From NCBI GenBank assembly GCA_963575745.1, contig CAUYUJ010016296.1, positions 124,001 through 188,000 on the forward strand: a stretch of 64,000 bases of DNA, in the 5' to 3' direction. Position numbers and translations under genes: made by a program. The notes beneath the pieces are model-generated. The model did no database searches. It worked only from the letters and a program-made list of their open reading frames with translations, and was not told the DNA's origin. Shown here one piece after another: positions 30,010-40,799 of this stretch. This DNA is from Prorocentrum cordatum (taxonomy: Eukaryota; Sar; Dinophyceae; Prorocentrales; Prorocentraceae). The first letter of the stretch is position 1; every line of letters starts with the position of its first letter.

Positions 30010-30497
30010 TGTAGTTGCGGGATCGGCTGTTTAGTGTCATCTTGGCAGGTGCTGTCCGTTTTCTGAACTTAACTCGAGCTGCAGACCAGCTACAGAGCGG
30101 TTCGGCGCAGCAATCCAGGGAATCATCAGAAGCGCTCGTCTCAATTATCTAGATGCCTGAACTCGGTCTGCTAACAGAGCTGGGATCGAACAATAATTTG
30201 TACTCTGATATTTTTACAGTTGATGATGCGTTTTTGGATCTAACTCGAGCTGCATATGAACTACAGAGCGCGTTAGTCTCAAGTGCCTAGATGTCCAAAA
30301 CTGTTTGTAGTTTGCAGATTGCTTTAAGATGCTAATGAGTTTCTTGATGTAACTCGAGCTGCAGATGAGCTATAGAGCTGTTCGTCACAGCAATCGTAAG
30401 GCAATCATCAGAAGCGCTAGTCTGAAGTATCTAGATGCCCAAACTCGGTCTTGTACCAGAGCTGGATCTGGAACACTTCTCGTACTCTGCGACTCTG

Positions 30498-30540
<43 letters not shown>

Positions 30541-30563
30541 CTTTCTTTCTTTCTTTCTTTTTT

Positions 30564-30623
<60 letters not shown>

Positions 30624-30750
30624 TCTCTTTTTTTTTTTGAGCTACGGAGCTGTTTGGCGCAGCAATCGAGAGAACGTGAGGAGAGGCGCTAGGCTCGAGT
30701 ATGTAGATGCCCGTGACGGGTCTGCTTCCAGAGTTGGAACTGCTTCTTCT
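30010..30750 (+). repeat. 174-bp satellite, array 5
   Basis: Units start near 30072, 30246, 30352 (a shorter unit) and 30640. A CT/CTTT/TC microsatellite (30500-30640) sits inside the last unit. Confidence 0.8.
30500..30640. repeat. CT, CTTT and TC microsatellite
   Basis: CT repeats (30500-30535), CTTT repeats (30541-30560), a T run, then TC repeats to about 30628. It is flanked on both sides by 174-bp unit sequence. Confidence 0.95.
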
Positions 30751-30854
30751 TCTCTTCCTCCTTCTCATTCTCCTTCTTCTGATCTTGCTTGCCCCCGCGC
30801 GCGCGGAATGCGAGATTGCCGCGCCCGCATTGCGCGAGGAAGCTCTACGAGTTC

Positions 30855-30871
30855 CCGGCGGTAACCAAGGT
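30855..30871. repeat. Left half of hairpin split by LINE B2
   Basis: CCGGCGGTAACCAAGGT ends where LINE B2 starts. The last nine bases (AACCAAGGT) correspond to AACCAATAT at 36737-36745. Confidence 0.8.
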
Positions 30872-31067
30872 CTCCCCGCGGGGGCCTTGGGTGCCGCTGG
30901 GGACTCCTTGGTGCACCCCCCCCGCCGCGCCCCGCCCGCCCTCGGCCGCGCCCGTCCATCTCTCTCCTCTCGGGCCTCGGCACCCTCGCGATAGCGGCGG
31001 CTGCTGGCGCCTGGCGGCTGGCATCTTCTCTGCTTGGTGAATTGTTGGCAGGCCTAGTGCAGATATC

Positions 31068-32426
31068 TTGTGGCTAGCTGGCACGCTGTATTCCAGTTTT
31101 TCTCTTGGGGCCGCTTTGTTGTTTTGTTGGTTTGTAATCGCGGCTATTATCTCAGAAGACGACTGGGACTTTGAAGGCTGGGGCGAGATCCCCGAACATA
31201 CGACACAGGACGAACGTGCTCTATTCTCGGCGTTGGAAGCTTCGAAAGCAGGACGCATCGCAGATTCGATGTCCACAGACCCTTCTTCTGCTGGCCATCC
31301 ACCACAACTTGTGATGCATCATGGCCCTGCTCATTCCTTTGCATCTGCTGCTGCCGCTTGTGCTGATGTCTCTATGAAGCAGATCAGTGAGAGGGGCGAG
31401 GTGGGGGATGCTTCCAGGTCTTCCAAGATGGCTCGTGCTGGGATGGGTGGTAAGGGCGCTTCAGATGACAAAGGACCTGTCACTATTGGTCTATTGCGTA
31501 ATGAGTTCCAGAATTTGGCAGATATGCTCAAATGTACTCTGACGGAACATAAGGAGGAGGTGAGGAAGGAGATCCAGCAGGAGGTTGCACCCTTGAAGTC
31601 TGACCTTGAACAACTTAAGGAGGTGGTGAGGCAGCAGCAGCAGCAGGAGGTGGTGAATGCTCAGGTTCAGAAGCAGTTAGCGACGGTAGGGAATGATGGT
31701 GCGGCCAGTGAGGCTGCCTCTGTATCTACTCGGGTGAGTCTTGGAGGCAATGCAGGCCCTAGGAACACACCCCCATTTGTCCCTGGATACTTGACGCTCT
31801 CGGGCTGGACTTCGGGAGACCCTCGAGATGTCCAAGCTCGTGCGAGTAATATCATGTCCGAGGCCAGGGCCACCAGAGTTATCTAGATTCTCTTGGATGA
31901 AGTTGGCTCGCAGTTTGAGGTATATGCGAAGATCTTCGATCGTGAGGCCACTAAGAGAGAGTTCCAGGGCAAGCCGTTCGGTGTCTTTAGGCTGCGTATT
32001 TTCTTCGTACACGGCACGAGTAAGGATGCTGTCTGGAAGGCCAGGGAGGAGTTCTGGAAGGCTATCTCCTCGCGCACGGGTTTTCTTTGGAAAGATGACA
32101 CTCTTCTTGCAGCTGCCCAGTCGTACATCGGTATTCGTGTGCAGTGTGAGCCTTGGCGTGAGGGACAGGTGAGTGCAGGCAGTAAACTTACAGCTGCATA
32201 CTTTCGTGTGAGGAACCCGTTGAAGAAGAACAATCGTGTACGTATTCAGTATGGGTCTCCTGTGATGTCTTGGGCTTGGGGCTATCCTGAAACCGGTGGG
32301 CAGATCTGTTTGGGCACTTGGGACCCCAGGCATGGTTGGGCTCCGAGGCCAGAATCGGTGATTGAGTTCGATGGCAAGATCCTTCCTGGGCCCTGGCAGA
32401 CGCTGCTGAATGGTGACTCTGTGTGA
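31068..32426 (+). pseudogene. ORF1 of LINE B2 (one in-frame TAG)
   Basis: The frame runs from 31068 to TGA at 32424-32426 with a single stop, TAG at 31884-31886. A likely functional start is the Met near 31269 (MSTDPSSAGH). There is a coiled-coil stretch (LKCTLTEHKEEVRKEIQQEV, LKSDLEQLKEVVRQQQQQEV), then an RRM-like alpha/beta part after the stop (FGVFRLRIFFVHGTSKDAVW, KAREEFWKAISSRTGFLWKD) and a C-terminal part (YFRVRNPLKKNNRVRIQYGS). This matches the coil-RRM-CTD plan of ORF1p. A C-to-T change in a Gln codon would explain the stop. Confidence 0.7.
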
Positions 32427-32429
32427 CGC

Positions 32430-33611
32430 CGTGCTCGCCCACTGAGGGCGGCCAGTTGGAACGTCAGAATTATGAGTGATGCTACTGCTCTATCTGCTCT
32501 TCCTTACTTGCGTGAGCTTGGAGTGCAACTCGTCGGGCTCCAGGAGTGCCAGTTCCTCAGACGGGGTGCGTTGAATGAGGCTGGTTTCCACTATCGCTGC
32601 TCGGCTGAGGTGAAGCTTGACAGTGGCTCGATGGAGGGCCAAGCAGGTGTACTATTCTCGTCTACTCTCAACTCCTGTTTCTTGGGGCACGCTGTTGGCA
32701 GAATATTTGCGGTCTGTGCCTTCCGTGGGCCAGAAGTGGGCGCATTCATCTATGCTAGCGTGTATCTTCCTCAGCAAGGCTTCTTTGGGACAACGTCTGA
32801 GGGGTACCAGGCCACGTTCCATTTGTACCAGAACGTTCTTCTTGAATTATCTCGTGCTGTGGTTCGCATGCGTCAAAAGTACAGTATCCGTGACGTTGTT
32901 GTTTGCGCCGACGCCAATGTTGAAGTGCAGCCTCATGTTGAGATCGATCGACTTCGTATCTCTGGTGGTGGTGTGAATGTGCGTACTGTGAGGGAGGAGG
33001 AGGGCTTTGGCAGGAAGGCGTTGCAGGGTGCATGTGCGCGTGCCTGGTGTGTCTGTGTGGCCCAGCTACGTCTGAAGCTGATCAACGCATTCATGGATCG
33101 TGAGTTTACCTGGTGTGGTGGAGGTGCTAGGACAAAACACGTCATTGATTATGTTGCGTGCCCTGTGACTTGGGAGACTCATGTTATGTGTTCGAAGTTG
33201 CACGTTATGTATGCGCATCCTCCTGGCTCTCGGGACACGGAATGGAGTGACCACAAGATGATATGTTTTGATCTCCCTTGTTCGCTGCAGGGAAAGTCCT
33301 CTGGTAGGACGAAGGCCACTGGCAGTCGTTCGTTCGCTTCGTGGTTTGTGCAGGAGGGTATGGAGGTGAAACAGTGCAGAGAGTTCGATATGGCTGTAAC
33401 ACAGGTTGCTGGGTGGAAATCTGGAGGGGGGAGCGGCCAACATAACAAACTTGAAAATCAGTGCTGCGCGGAGGAGTCTGAGGGAAGGGTGATTTGGCAT
33501 ACTAGGTGGAGATCTATTTCTCTAGCCGACTTGGAATCGCGATTGAGGGAGGGGCTGTTGCCGATAAACGCTGTTATGGCTTTAACTCGGATTCACTCGT
33601 CCCGAAGTTGA
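32430..33611 (+). pseudogene. APE endonuclease of LINE B2
   Basis: The frame is open from about 32430, with a Met at 32472. Motifs in order are VQLVGLQECQFLRRG (Glu), VVVCADANVEVQPHVEI (D and N of the catalytic ADAN), FTWCGGGARTKHVIDYVAC and TEWSDHKMICFDL (SDH). All catalytic positions of an AP-endonuclease-like nuclease are present, so the domain looks intact. Around 33500-33600 the frame must shift to join the RT frame, a single-event break. Confidence 0.85.
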
Positions 33612-35155
33612 CCCAGGAGGAGGCTCAGGTGAAAGAGGCCCACTACAGGGTCCACAAACTCTGGAAATCTGGTCAGATCGATGAGGCCACGTTCAAGGAT
33701 AGTCGTCGTCGTTGGAATCGTGTTCGAAGGCAGTTCACGAAACGTCTACTTCTTTATCGTTATCGGGATGGGGTCAAGACTAAGACTGTTGCTAACTCTA
33801 TGATGATCGACGGGGAATGGTGTGAAGACCGCAGTAAGTGGAAGGAGGATATGACGAGGGTGGTCAGGGCTAAGTACTCTAAGTCGGAACGTCTTGCTAT
33901 GAACTTGGCGACTCTGGAGCAGCTTCGGGTTCAAGCTGATGAGGCACGTGCGTGCAGCACTCACACTTCTTCTCCTATTACCATGCATGTTCTCTGTCGT
34001 GCTCGTTCGAGGCTTCGTGAAGGCAAGGCTGTAGGTGCTGACGGTATAAGTGCACGCATGTTACGTTCTTTGTCCTGGGAAGCCCTACGTGTGGTGTTAG
34101 GCTGCTTCCAGCGACGCTTCTGGCGAATGGCAGAGGCACCTGAGTCTTGGAAGTTCATTCGTGCATCTATTATGTTGAAGAACGGGAAGGAAAAGAGGTT
34201 TGATGACAGTCGTACTCTTGCTGTGAATTCTGTCGTTAACACATGGTATATGGGCTGATTGTGTATTCTACGCAATCTGCACTTGGTGTCTATTGCTCCT
34301 GTTGTTGCTCCGTCTCTGTGCTTGTATGGCTTTCAGCAAGGTCGTAAGACACATGAGGTGACGTCGGGATTGAAGGCGATGTGTAGACATGCCAGGTTGT
34401 GGGGGAAGGAGGAGAATATTGTTTTTGCTTCCTCGGACGTTGCCACTGCATTTGATTCGCTCACTGTCCAAGTTGCTTCTTCTACGCTTGAGCGTTTGTG
34501 TGTTGATGTGGAGCTTCGGTATGGTCTTATTGAGAATTCTGTCGGTAATGAGGCGGTCTTTCAATTTGAGGGTGTCTGCACTGATACGCTCCCTTGGACA
34601 ACGTGTGTGAAGACAGGTTCCAAGGAAGGACCTGACCTGTGGACTGCTCAATCATTGGTCATGTTCGGTGATATTACTTCTGCTTGGGCGAGAGATGCTG
34701 TCGGTGTTGAACTCTCTAGTGAGGCGGGAGGTATTGTTGTGAGTCACTTCATATGGGCGGACAACGTGCTTCTTACGGCTCCTGATCGCCCCACACTGGC
34801 TACTATGATTCTACAGTTGACGCGGGCTCTCCACGATCATGGCTTTCGTTGGAAGCAGAGCAGTCTTGAGTTCATGGATGTGGGAACTACCACCGGTGTG
34901 ACGGAGCCTCTCATGGTGGCGCTGTTCCCGCCAGGTATGTCCAGGGGGCCCAATGTGTATCTCCCTGAGAGTATTGCCATTCCGCAGGTGGATGAGATTA
35001 TTGTGCTCGGGACGATGATTGCGAGGAATTTCAAGGATCATGATGATGTGCGATATCGTATGGGAAAAGCTGTTCGTGCTTTCTGGAATGATCGTGCGTT
35101 TTAGACCTCCAGGAGAATTGCTTGGAAGAATAAATTTAGGCGATATGAATCGAGA
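33506..35155 (+). pseudogene. Reverse transcriptase of LINE B2
   Basis: One frame with two stops (TGA 34256-34258, TAG 35102-35104). Motifs are REGKAVGADGISARMLRSL (fingers), VFASSDVATAFDSLTVQV (motif A, both Asp present), CVKTGSKEGPDLWTAQ (motif B, KTG.) and HFIWADNVLLTAP at 34754-34765 (motif C, WADN in place of YADD). Asn at the fourth position of the box is unusual. Because B3 has WADD, the Asn may be either a family variant or a mutation. Confidence 0.85.
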
Positions 35156-36130
35156 GTGATATCTAAGTTTCTTTTCGGCTTGGAAGGAGCCGCGGTTGAC
35201 AGTTCTACGATTGCATTTATACATAAGGAGGAGGGGAAGATGTTGAGCAGGATGACGTGGAGAGCAAAGAGGGAGGAGGAGGGGTGGGCTGTATTCATGT
35301 CGCGCATGTACAGAAGAGGGAGGCAAGCTTTATGTGAAGCTGGCAGACCTCCACTCGCACAAGTCTTCTTGTATCGGCAGTGGAGATGGGCGAAGGATAT
35401 TGCATTGTCTTGTTTTGGCAGAGACGGTGGTGGCATGGGGGAGGTATCTGTGGTGGGCGGCTCACAGTTGGTGCCGTCTCCTATGTATGTTCCTGGTGCT
35501 TCTGCTGATAATACGACGCCCTCCGAGCCCATGAACCGACGGAAAAGAAAGACGATGTGCATGAATGGGGCCAAACGTCAGAGGACCCAACTTTCACAGA
35601 ATACGGCGAGGCTCAGAGACAGGTTCGAGGACCCAACCCGTTATTACAATCAGCCTACGGTGGTGGACACTGGCACTGCTGTCAATGGCTACCTGCAGGC
35701 ACGACTGTCCATGTTGCACGGTGGAGGGGAGTGGGAATCCAAGCGGCATGATCTGGTACTATCTCTAGGAAGTCAGGCTGGACGTGCTGGGACTCGTGCG
35801 AGGACTGGCCGAGTTCCTATCGGCACGCGCCCGTGGAGAACACCTTTTGAGCTCGTGGGAGGGAAATGCTGGTACCATGTTCTGGAGTGGACGGAGGAGG
35901 CCTGGGTCAAGTTTGCTCGAGAAGTTTTTACGCTACTCCAGGTTCCTGGTGTTTCTGATTTTCTGGTTCTGAAAGATCCTATTCCTTGGAAGCCTATGGA
36001 GGAGAGGGATGAGGAGGTACTTTCGGAGGAGCTCTGCAGGAAGAAGGAGGAGGTGGTGTCCAAACGGTATGCTAAGATGTTGGAGGATTACACGGAGTGG
36101 GAGTTCCAGGCAGGAAGGCTTGCCGTTGAA
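35156..36130 (+). pseudogene. RT-RNase H linker of LINE B2
   Basis: Open frame continuing from the RT. RRGRQALCEAGRPPLAQVFL aligns with the linker of B1 and B3. SEPMNRRKRKTMCMNGAKRQ is a strongly basic patch that could be a nuclear signal. WYHVLEWTEEAWVKFAREVF and a Glu/Lys-rich helix (DEEVLSEELCRKKEEVVSKR) lead into the RNase H-like region. No known domain was recognised. Confidence 0.6.
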
Positions 36131-36670
36131 CTGAAGGGAGACTCTCAATGTGTTGTGCGGTGGATCCAAGGCTTGTGTTTTACTGCTAATGTGCATTATG
36201 ACGATACTGTGGGCGGTATTCAGAATACTTTAGACACTCTAGCTAAGAGATGTGGTGTGCAGGCTGCCTCTCTTGGGAGACATATCTTCAAGTGGGTGTA
36301 CAGGGAGGACAATACTGCTGCGGATGAGTTAACACACAGAGCTCGACAGGGAATGTGTAGAACACGTTTTAGGCATGATTTCCTATCCCATGTTAAAGCT
36401 AACGCTATTCTGATCGACGCTATTCGGGGAAGCTTCGATGGTGGAAGATCCTATCTGGGCGTAGGCTGTGGCTGGCAGATTGATTTCCATTTGTGCTCCT
36501 CTTCTGTTGCTGGCTATCCTGTCACTCTTCCGAGTGGTGTGTGGGGGCCCAACGTGGCTTCATCCTCTTTCCTCCTCCCCCCCTCGAGCACTATCACTGC
36601 AGCTGAGTTAGAGTTTGCCCGACAACTCCTTTTGGGAGTGGAGGAATGCCTGCGTTTGGCAGGATACTAG
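36130..36670 (+). pseudogene. Permuted RNase H-like domain of LINE B2 (open frame)
   Basis: In one open frame: VELKGDSQCVVRWIQG (Asp at about 36140), then HIFKWVYREDNTAADELTHRAR (Asp about 36321), then IRGSFDGGRSYLGVGCGWQI (Asp about 36437), then STITAAELEFARQLLLGVEE (Glu about 36604), and a stop at 36668-36670. All four acidic residues of RNase H type I are present. The block holding the first strand and helix A comes last. Family B would thus encode a circularly permuted RNase H, removing RNA from the cDNA hybrid. Confidence 0.7.
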
Positions 36671-36736
36671 GCCTCCTTGTGTGGCTATCGCCTGGGCGGT
36701 GACCCGACCCTGCTGTGGCGGCACGCAATGCGCAAA

Positions 36737-36762
36737 AACCAATATTGACGGTTTATCGCCCG
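36737..36762. repeat. Right half of hairpin split by LINE B2
   Basis: AACCAATATTGACGG followed by TTTATCGCCCG and CTCCCAGC. Substitutions relative to the left half show age. Confidence 0.75.
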
Positions 36763-36879
36763 CTCCCAGCATAATGGTGCTCGGTCTACATTCGATTTCT
36801 CGAAATTTACAGCTAGTTATTCTTCCCCCCATCTTCAATCTTATTTTCGCTCGCCATCTTAATATTAGGTCGATCGGGT

Positions 36880-37640
36880 ACCTATTACTGCCAAATCGCA
36901 TCCAGGCGGGATCGGCTGTTCGGGTCATCTTGACAGGTGCTGCCGTTTTTCTGAACTCACCTCGAGCTATGGGGGAGCTACAGGGCTGGCAGGCACACCT
37001 AAAGCATGCAGAATTTTCAGGTACCTTCGTCTCAAGTATCTAGATGTCTGAACTCGGTCTGCTATCAGAGCTGTGTCCGCGAAACTATTCGCACTCTGTT
37101 GACATTTTTGAGATGATGATGAGTTTTTTGACGTATCTCGAGCTGCAGATGAGCTACGCAGCTGTTCGGCACATCAATCGGAAGAAAATCATCAGGCGCG
37201 CTAGTCTAACGTATCTAGATGCCTGAACTCGGTCTGCTACCAGAGCTGGGTTCGAACAACTATTCGTGCTCTGTTATTTTTTCTGCGAAGATGATGTTTC
37301 TCTTGACTGAACTGGAGCCGGGGGTGAGCAACAGAGCTGTTGGTCACAGCAGTCGAAAGAAAATAATGATAAGCGCTAGTCTCAAGTATCTAGTCGCCCG
37401 AACTCGGTCTGTTACCAGAACTGGGTCGGAACACTTAATCGTATTGTGCTACATTTTAGAGAGATGATGATAACTTTCGTGAGAGAACTCGAGCTGTAGA
37501 TGAGCTACAGAGCTGTTTGGCACATCAGTCGGAAGGATATCATCAGACGCGCTAGTCTCAAGTATCCAGATGCCCGAACTCGTCGAGTTTCCAGAGTTGG
37601 AACCGGACAACTGTTTGTATTCTCATTTGTTTTCAGATAC
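36880..37640 (+). repeat. 174-bp satellite, array 6
   Basis: Units start near 36961, 37136, 37310 and 37487. The head unit and CT-rich tail (37640-37745) are preserved, and the CGCGCCCTCGCGCGCG module follows. Confidence 0.85.
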
Positions 37641-37828
37641 CTTTCTTGATCTCCGCTTTCCTTCTCCCCCTCCTTCTCCTCCTTCTTCTCCTCCTTCTCT
37701 TCCTCGCCCTCCTCTCCTTTCTCCTTGCTCCTTCTTCTCCTCCAGTCCTCCTCCATGGAACCGCGCCCTCGCGCGCGCGGAATGCGAGATTGCCGCGCCC
37801 GCGTTGCGCGAGGAAGCTCTACGACTTC

Positions 37829-37861
37829 CCGGCGGTAGCCAAGGTTGACGGTTTACCGCCT
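37829..37861. repeat. CCGGCGGTA hairpin (empty site)
   Basis: Loop GCCAAGGTTGACGGT. The right arm reads TTTACCGCCTG. Confidence 0.85.
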
Positions 37862-37980
37862 GCTCCCAGTCGTTGACGCCAAAAAAATACATTCCGCAAT
37901 TTTTTAAGCGGACATTCGAGAACGCTCTCTTCTCGTTATCTGGGGACTGATTTGCGTGTTCAGAGCGCTACGAGGGTTCT

Positions 37981-37998
37981 GGCGGTAACTTGTCTAAC
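37981..37998. repeat. Left half of hairpin split by LINE B3
   Basis: GGCGGTAAC followed by TTGTCTAAC (37990-37998). The nine-base TTGTCTAAC recurs at 41865-41873 where the right half starts. Confidence 0.9.
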
Positions 37999-38858
37999 TA
38001 AGAATCTAGCGGATACCCGTGAGATTTGTCTTATACCACTTATGTCCAAATGGTACAGCCTGTGTCTTACTATTCTGGCCGAACAGCATCTAGCTAGTCT
38101 GGATACCAGTGTTGGAATTTACGGTTTCGCTAAAGGCCGTCGGTCGCATGAGACAACAGCTGCCATCACACGGATCGCACAGCATGCATCATTGCGGGGG
38201 AAAGGTGACGCCCTGTACCTGGGATCTGCCGATGTGCTGCAGTGCTTTGATCACGTCGCGGTTGCCATCGCACGAGAGGCCCTGGTGCATCTAGGATTCC
38301 CACCGGCGTTGATCTTTGCAATGCTTGAACCTCTAGAAGGTAACGAGTGTAGAATGACGTGGGAGGGTACCGTGTGGGAGGACTGGATATCGTGGGATCG
38401 CTCTATACGTACTGGGGGGGTCGAGAGTCCCTTCTTGTTCAAGGCTGTCTCTGTCTATCTGGGACAGGGTGGTGAAGGAATGGAGGAGCAAGGGTATGGG
38501 CTATGAGCTTGAAACGCCGATCCTAGGTAAACGCAAACAGATCACACATGCGCTGTGGGCAGATGACATGTACATTTTTGCAAAAACAAAGGAGGAACTC
38601 ACCTGTATGATGAAAGATCTTACGTTGCCATTGGTTCGGTCAGGCTTGAGTTGTAAGCCATCATCACTCATGTACCTTGCTTGTGGCGTCCCGTGGCGCT
38701 CTGATGTCCATAATGAAAGTATACGCGTGCAGTTCTCGGTGAAAGAGGTGGCGTTGCTGGAGCCACTGACGCAGTACGATGAACGTTTATTGCAGGAGGT
38801 CAGTCTGCCGCGGGAAAAGAAAATGTCAACGCTGGGGATTATGATACACGATGAGTAG
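37999..38858 (+). pseudogene. Reverse transcriptase of LINE B3
   Basis: YGFAKGRRSHETTAAITRIA is followed by LYLGSADVLQCFDHVAVAIA (motif A), RSIRTGGVESPFLFKAVS (motif B) and THALWADDMYIFAKTKEEL with WADD at 38556-38567 (motif C). A frameshift lies near 38480 and an in-frame TAG at 38856-38858, after which the same frame goes on MEHYDLMDSLKKADRAWFHD. It is the only family B copy here with an acidic pair in motif C. Confidence 0.8.
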
Positions 38859-40050
38859 ATGGAACACTATGATTTGATGGATAGCCTCAAGAAGGCGGAC
38901 AGAGCCTGGTTTCATGATGCTGCTTATTACAGATGTAGGAATATTCCCTACAGAGATAGATGTTTGAGGTATATCAGTAGTGTTCAGAGCATTGTTCTGT
39001 GCGCGTGCGAAGGAAGAACGCTGGATAGGTACACGGTTGAAAAACCACACGTGTGGGAGGGCAGGCTATTGGCGATATTGACGGGAAGGAGGAAGAAGAT
39101 GGAGGAGGAGTGGGCCGTGTGCACAAAATCACGTTTGTTGATGGGGAGGAGGAGATTCCATGAGGCAGGTTTTCAGACAGTTGTTCAGAGGTTCGTGAAA
39201 AAACAATGGGACTGGGCCATGGATGTGGCGCCTTATGCTATACCAAGGTGTCGGCATAGGCCATCATATCGACCAAGTGCTTCGAACCAGGAGGAGGAGG
39301 CGCCAAACAGAAGAAATCTTATTCAGAGAGCGGTGCAGAGAGCGCAAGGTAAGAGATTGTGCGTCGAAGTGGGGCGGGGTGGGGGGCGGTGGTGGTGGTG
39401 GTGGTGGTGGTGGTGGTGGTGGTGGGGGTGGGGGTGGTGTGGTGGTGGTGTGGGGGGGGGGGGGGGGGGGGGGGGGTGGGTGGGGGGGGGGGGGGGTGGG
39501 GGTGGGGTGGGGGGTGGGGGGGGGGGGGGGGGGGGGGGCAGTCAAGGGATGGAGATGGAAGGGGATTGGCCTGCGAAGGCCGCGCGACGGGGGTATCAGG
39601 ATAGCTCGAGTGACACACAGGAAAGTGGGATCTGTTGTGAGGGGGTGGCGTATGTTGTTTCGTATGCTGCCATGTTGCGCTGACTTGGGGAATGGACATA
39701 CCATCGTGATTGTCTTATCGCGTCTGAGAAGAACTGGAAGAAAAGAGCACCTATCACACGGTGTACATGCGGCAGCATGAGCCGCGGATTTGTGCCGTGG
39801 GACTCCTGGTTTGCACAGGAGGGAGGGCCGTGCTCGTGGCACTATTTCAAGTGGGCCTTCCAAGGTTATAAGGAATTTGTGACGGGCAGTCTATCGAAGC
39901 TGGATATGCGTCACAATCTAGATTTATTCATACTTCCTGAGGAGAAGATGGGGGGACGGAGGGACGTGGAGGAAGAGGAGGGGGAGACGCACATCAACAG
40001 TAGGGAAGGGGAGAGGCAAGCCAAACGCCTGGCGGCAAATTTGGAAAACA
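38859..40050 (+). pseudogene. Linker of LINE B3, interrupted by a G-rich tract
   Basis: MGRRRFHEAGFQTVVQRFVK and WAMDVAPYAIPRC align with the B1/B2 linker. At 39370-39540 a GGT/G-run block breaks the sequence. The frame from 39777 (MSRGFVPWDSWFAQEGGPCS) then continues open into the RNase H-like region. No function other than spacer is evident. Confidence 0.6.
39370..39540. repeat. GGT and poly-G tract
   Basis: GGT repeats (39380-39425) followed by long G runs with T interruptions. Many runs of three or more G on one strand give strong quadruplex potential. Confidence 0.95.
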
Positions 40051-40634
40051 AAATTGAGTTTAAATACAGGGATGGAGTGGCGGTGGAAGTCGAAGGGGAC
40101 TCTATGGCGGTGGTAAACTGGATGAGGGGAGTATGGAACGTACAAAATTTGGGGTACCAGCAAAGGGTGGCTCAGATCATTGATTGTCTGGACAAAGCTT
40201 GCGACAGGTATGGCTGTAGAGCACCAGCATATGGTATGGACATGCGGAAACAGTACTATCGGGAAGGCAACAAACGTGCGGATGAGTTGACGTGGGGGAT
40301 GCGTGACAAACCAGGTGTTTCGAGAAAACATGTAGAAGGGCAAAATCTTGATTTTGAAGGTGAGACGCTCATCGTGGTCCGTGGTTCATTCGACGGCGGC
40401 CTTTCCTCTATCGGTGCTGGTGGAGGGTGGTGGCTGGATGGAGAATTTGTGAGATCCAGAGACTGGGAGATGGCCAGAAAAGGTGAAAGCTCGTGGAGGT
40501 CACGGTACCGACCGATTGCAGAGGAGGCGTTTGGCCTGGACCCGCGATCGTCAGTGACAGAGTGCGAGCTTGAGGCGGCGGCCAGGCTCGCGATCATGGT
40601 CTGTGAGATTCTTCAGTTCGTTGCCGCCGAATAA
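40050..40634 (+). pseudogene. Permuted RNase H-like domain of LINE B3 (open frame)
   Basis: In order: VEVEGDSMAVVNWMRG (Asp about 40098), MRKQYYREGNKRADELTWGM (Asp about 40281), VVRGSFDGGLSSIGAGGGWW (Asp about 40393) and SSVTECELEAAARLAIMVCE (Glu about 40567), stop TAA at 40632-40634. Same permuted order as B1 and B2, with all four acidic residues kept. Confidence 0.7.
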
Positions 40635-40799
40635 TATTCTCCTGTTCTTTTTTGGTGTCGCACATATCGCATATCTATGCCTGCCTGGCTCGGTATTTGT
40701 GGACAACCTTGCTTTTGACCTTCGTTTGGAGGGTCGACTTTGGATGACTTGTGTGATGAAATATCGCTATGCTGTCGTTCACGATTTGGAGTGAATCTT

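Larger units (their letters stand above)
30872..36736 (+). mobile_element. LINE B2: best-preserved family B LINE
   Basis: A 5.87-kb element inside a split hairpin. It has the same GC-rich 5' leader as B1 (GGCCTTGGGTGCCG ... CTCGCGATAGCGGC), ORF1 with one stop, and ORF2 with one frameshift and two in-frame stops. The 3' end is ...CAATGCGCAAA before the duplicated AACC. The right hairpin half carries several substitutions (GACGGTTTATCGCCCGC), so the duplication is only 7 of 9. Confidence 0.85.
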
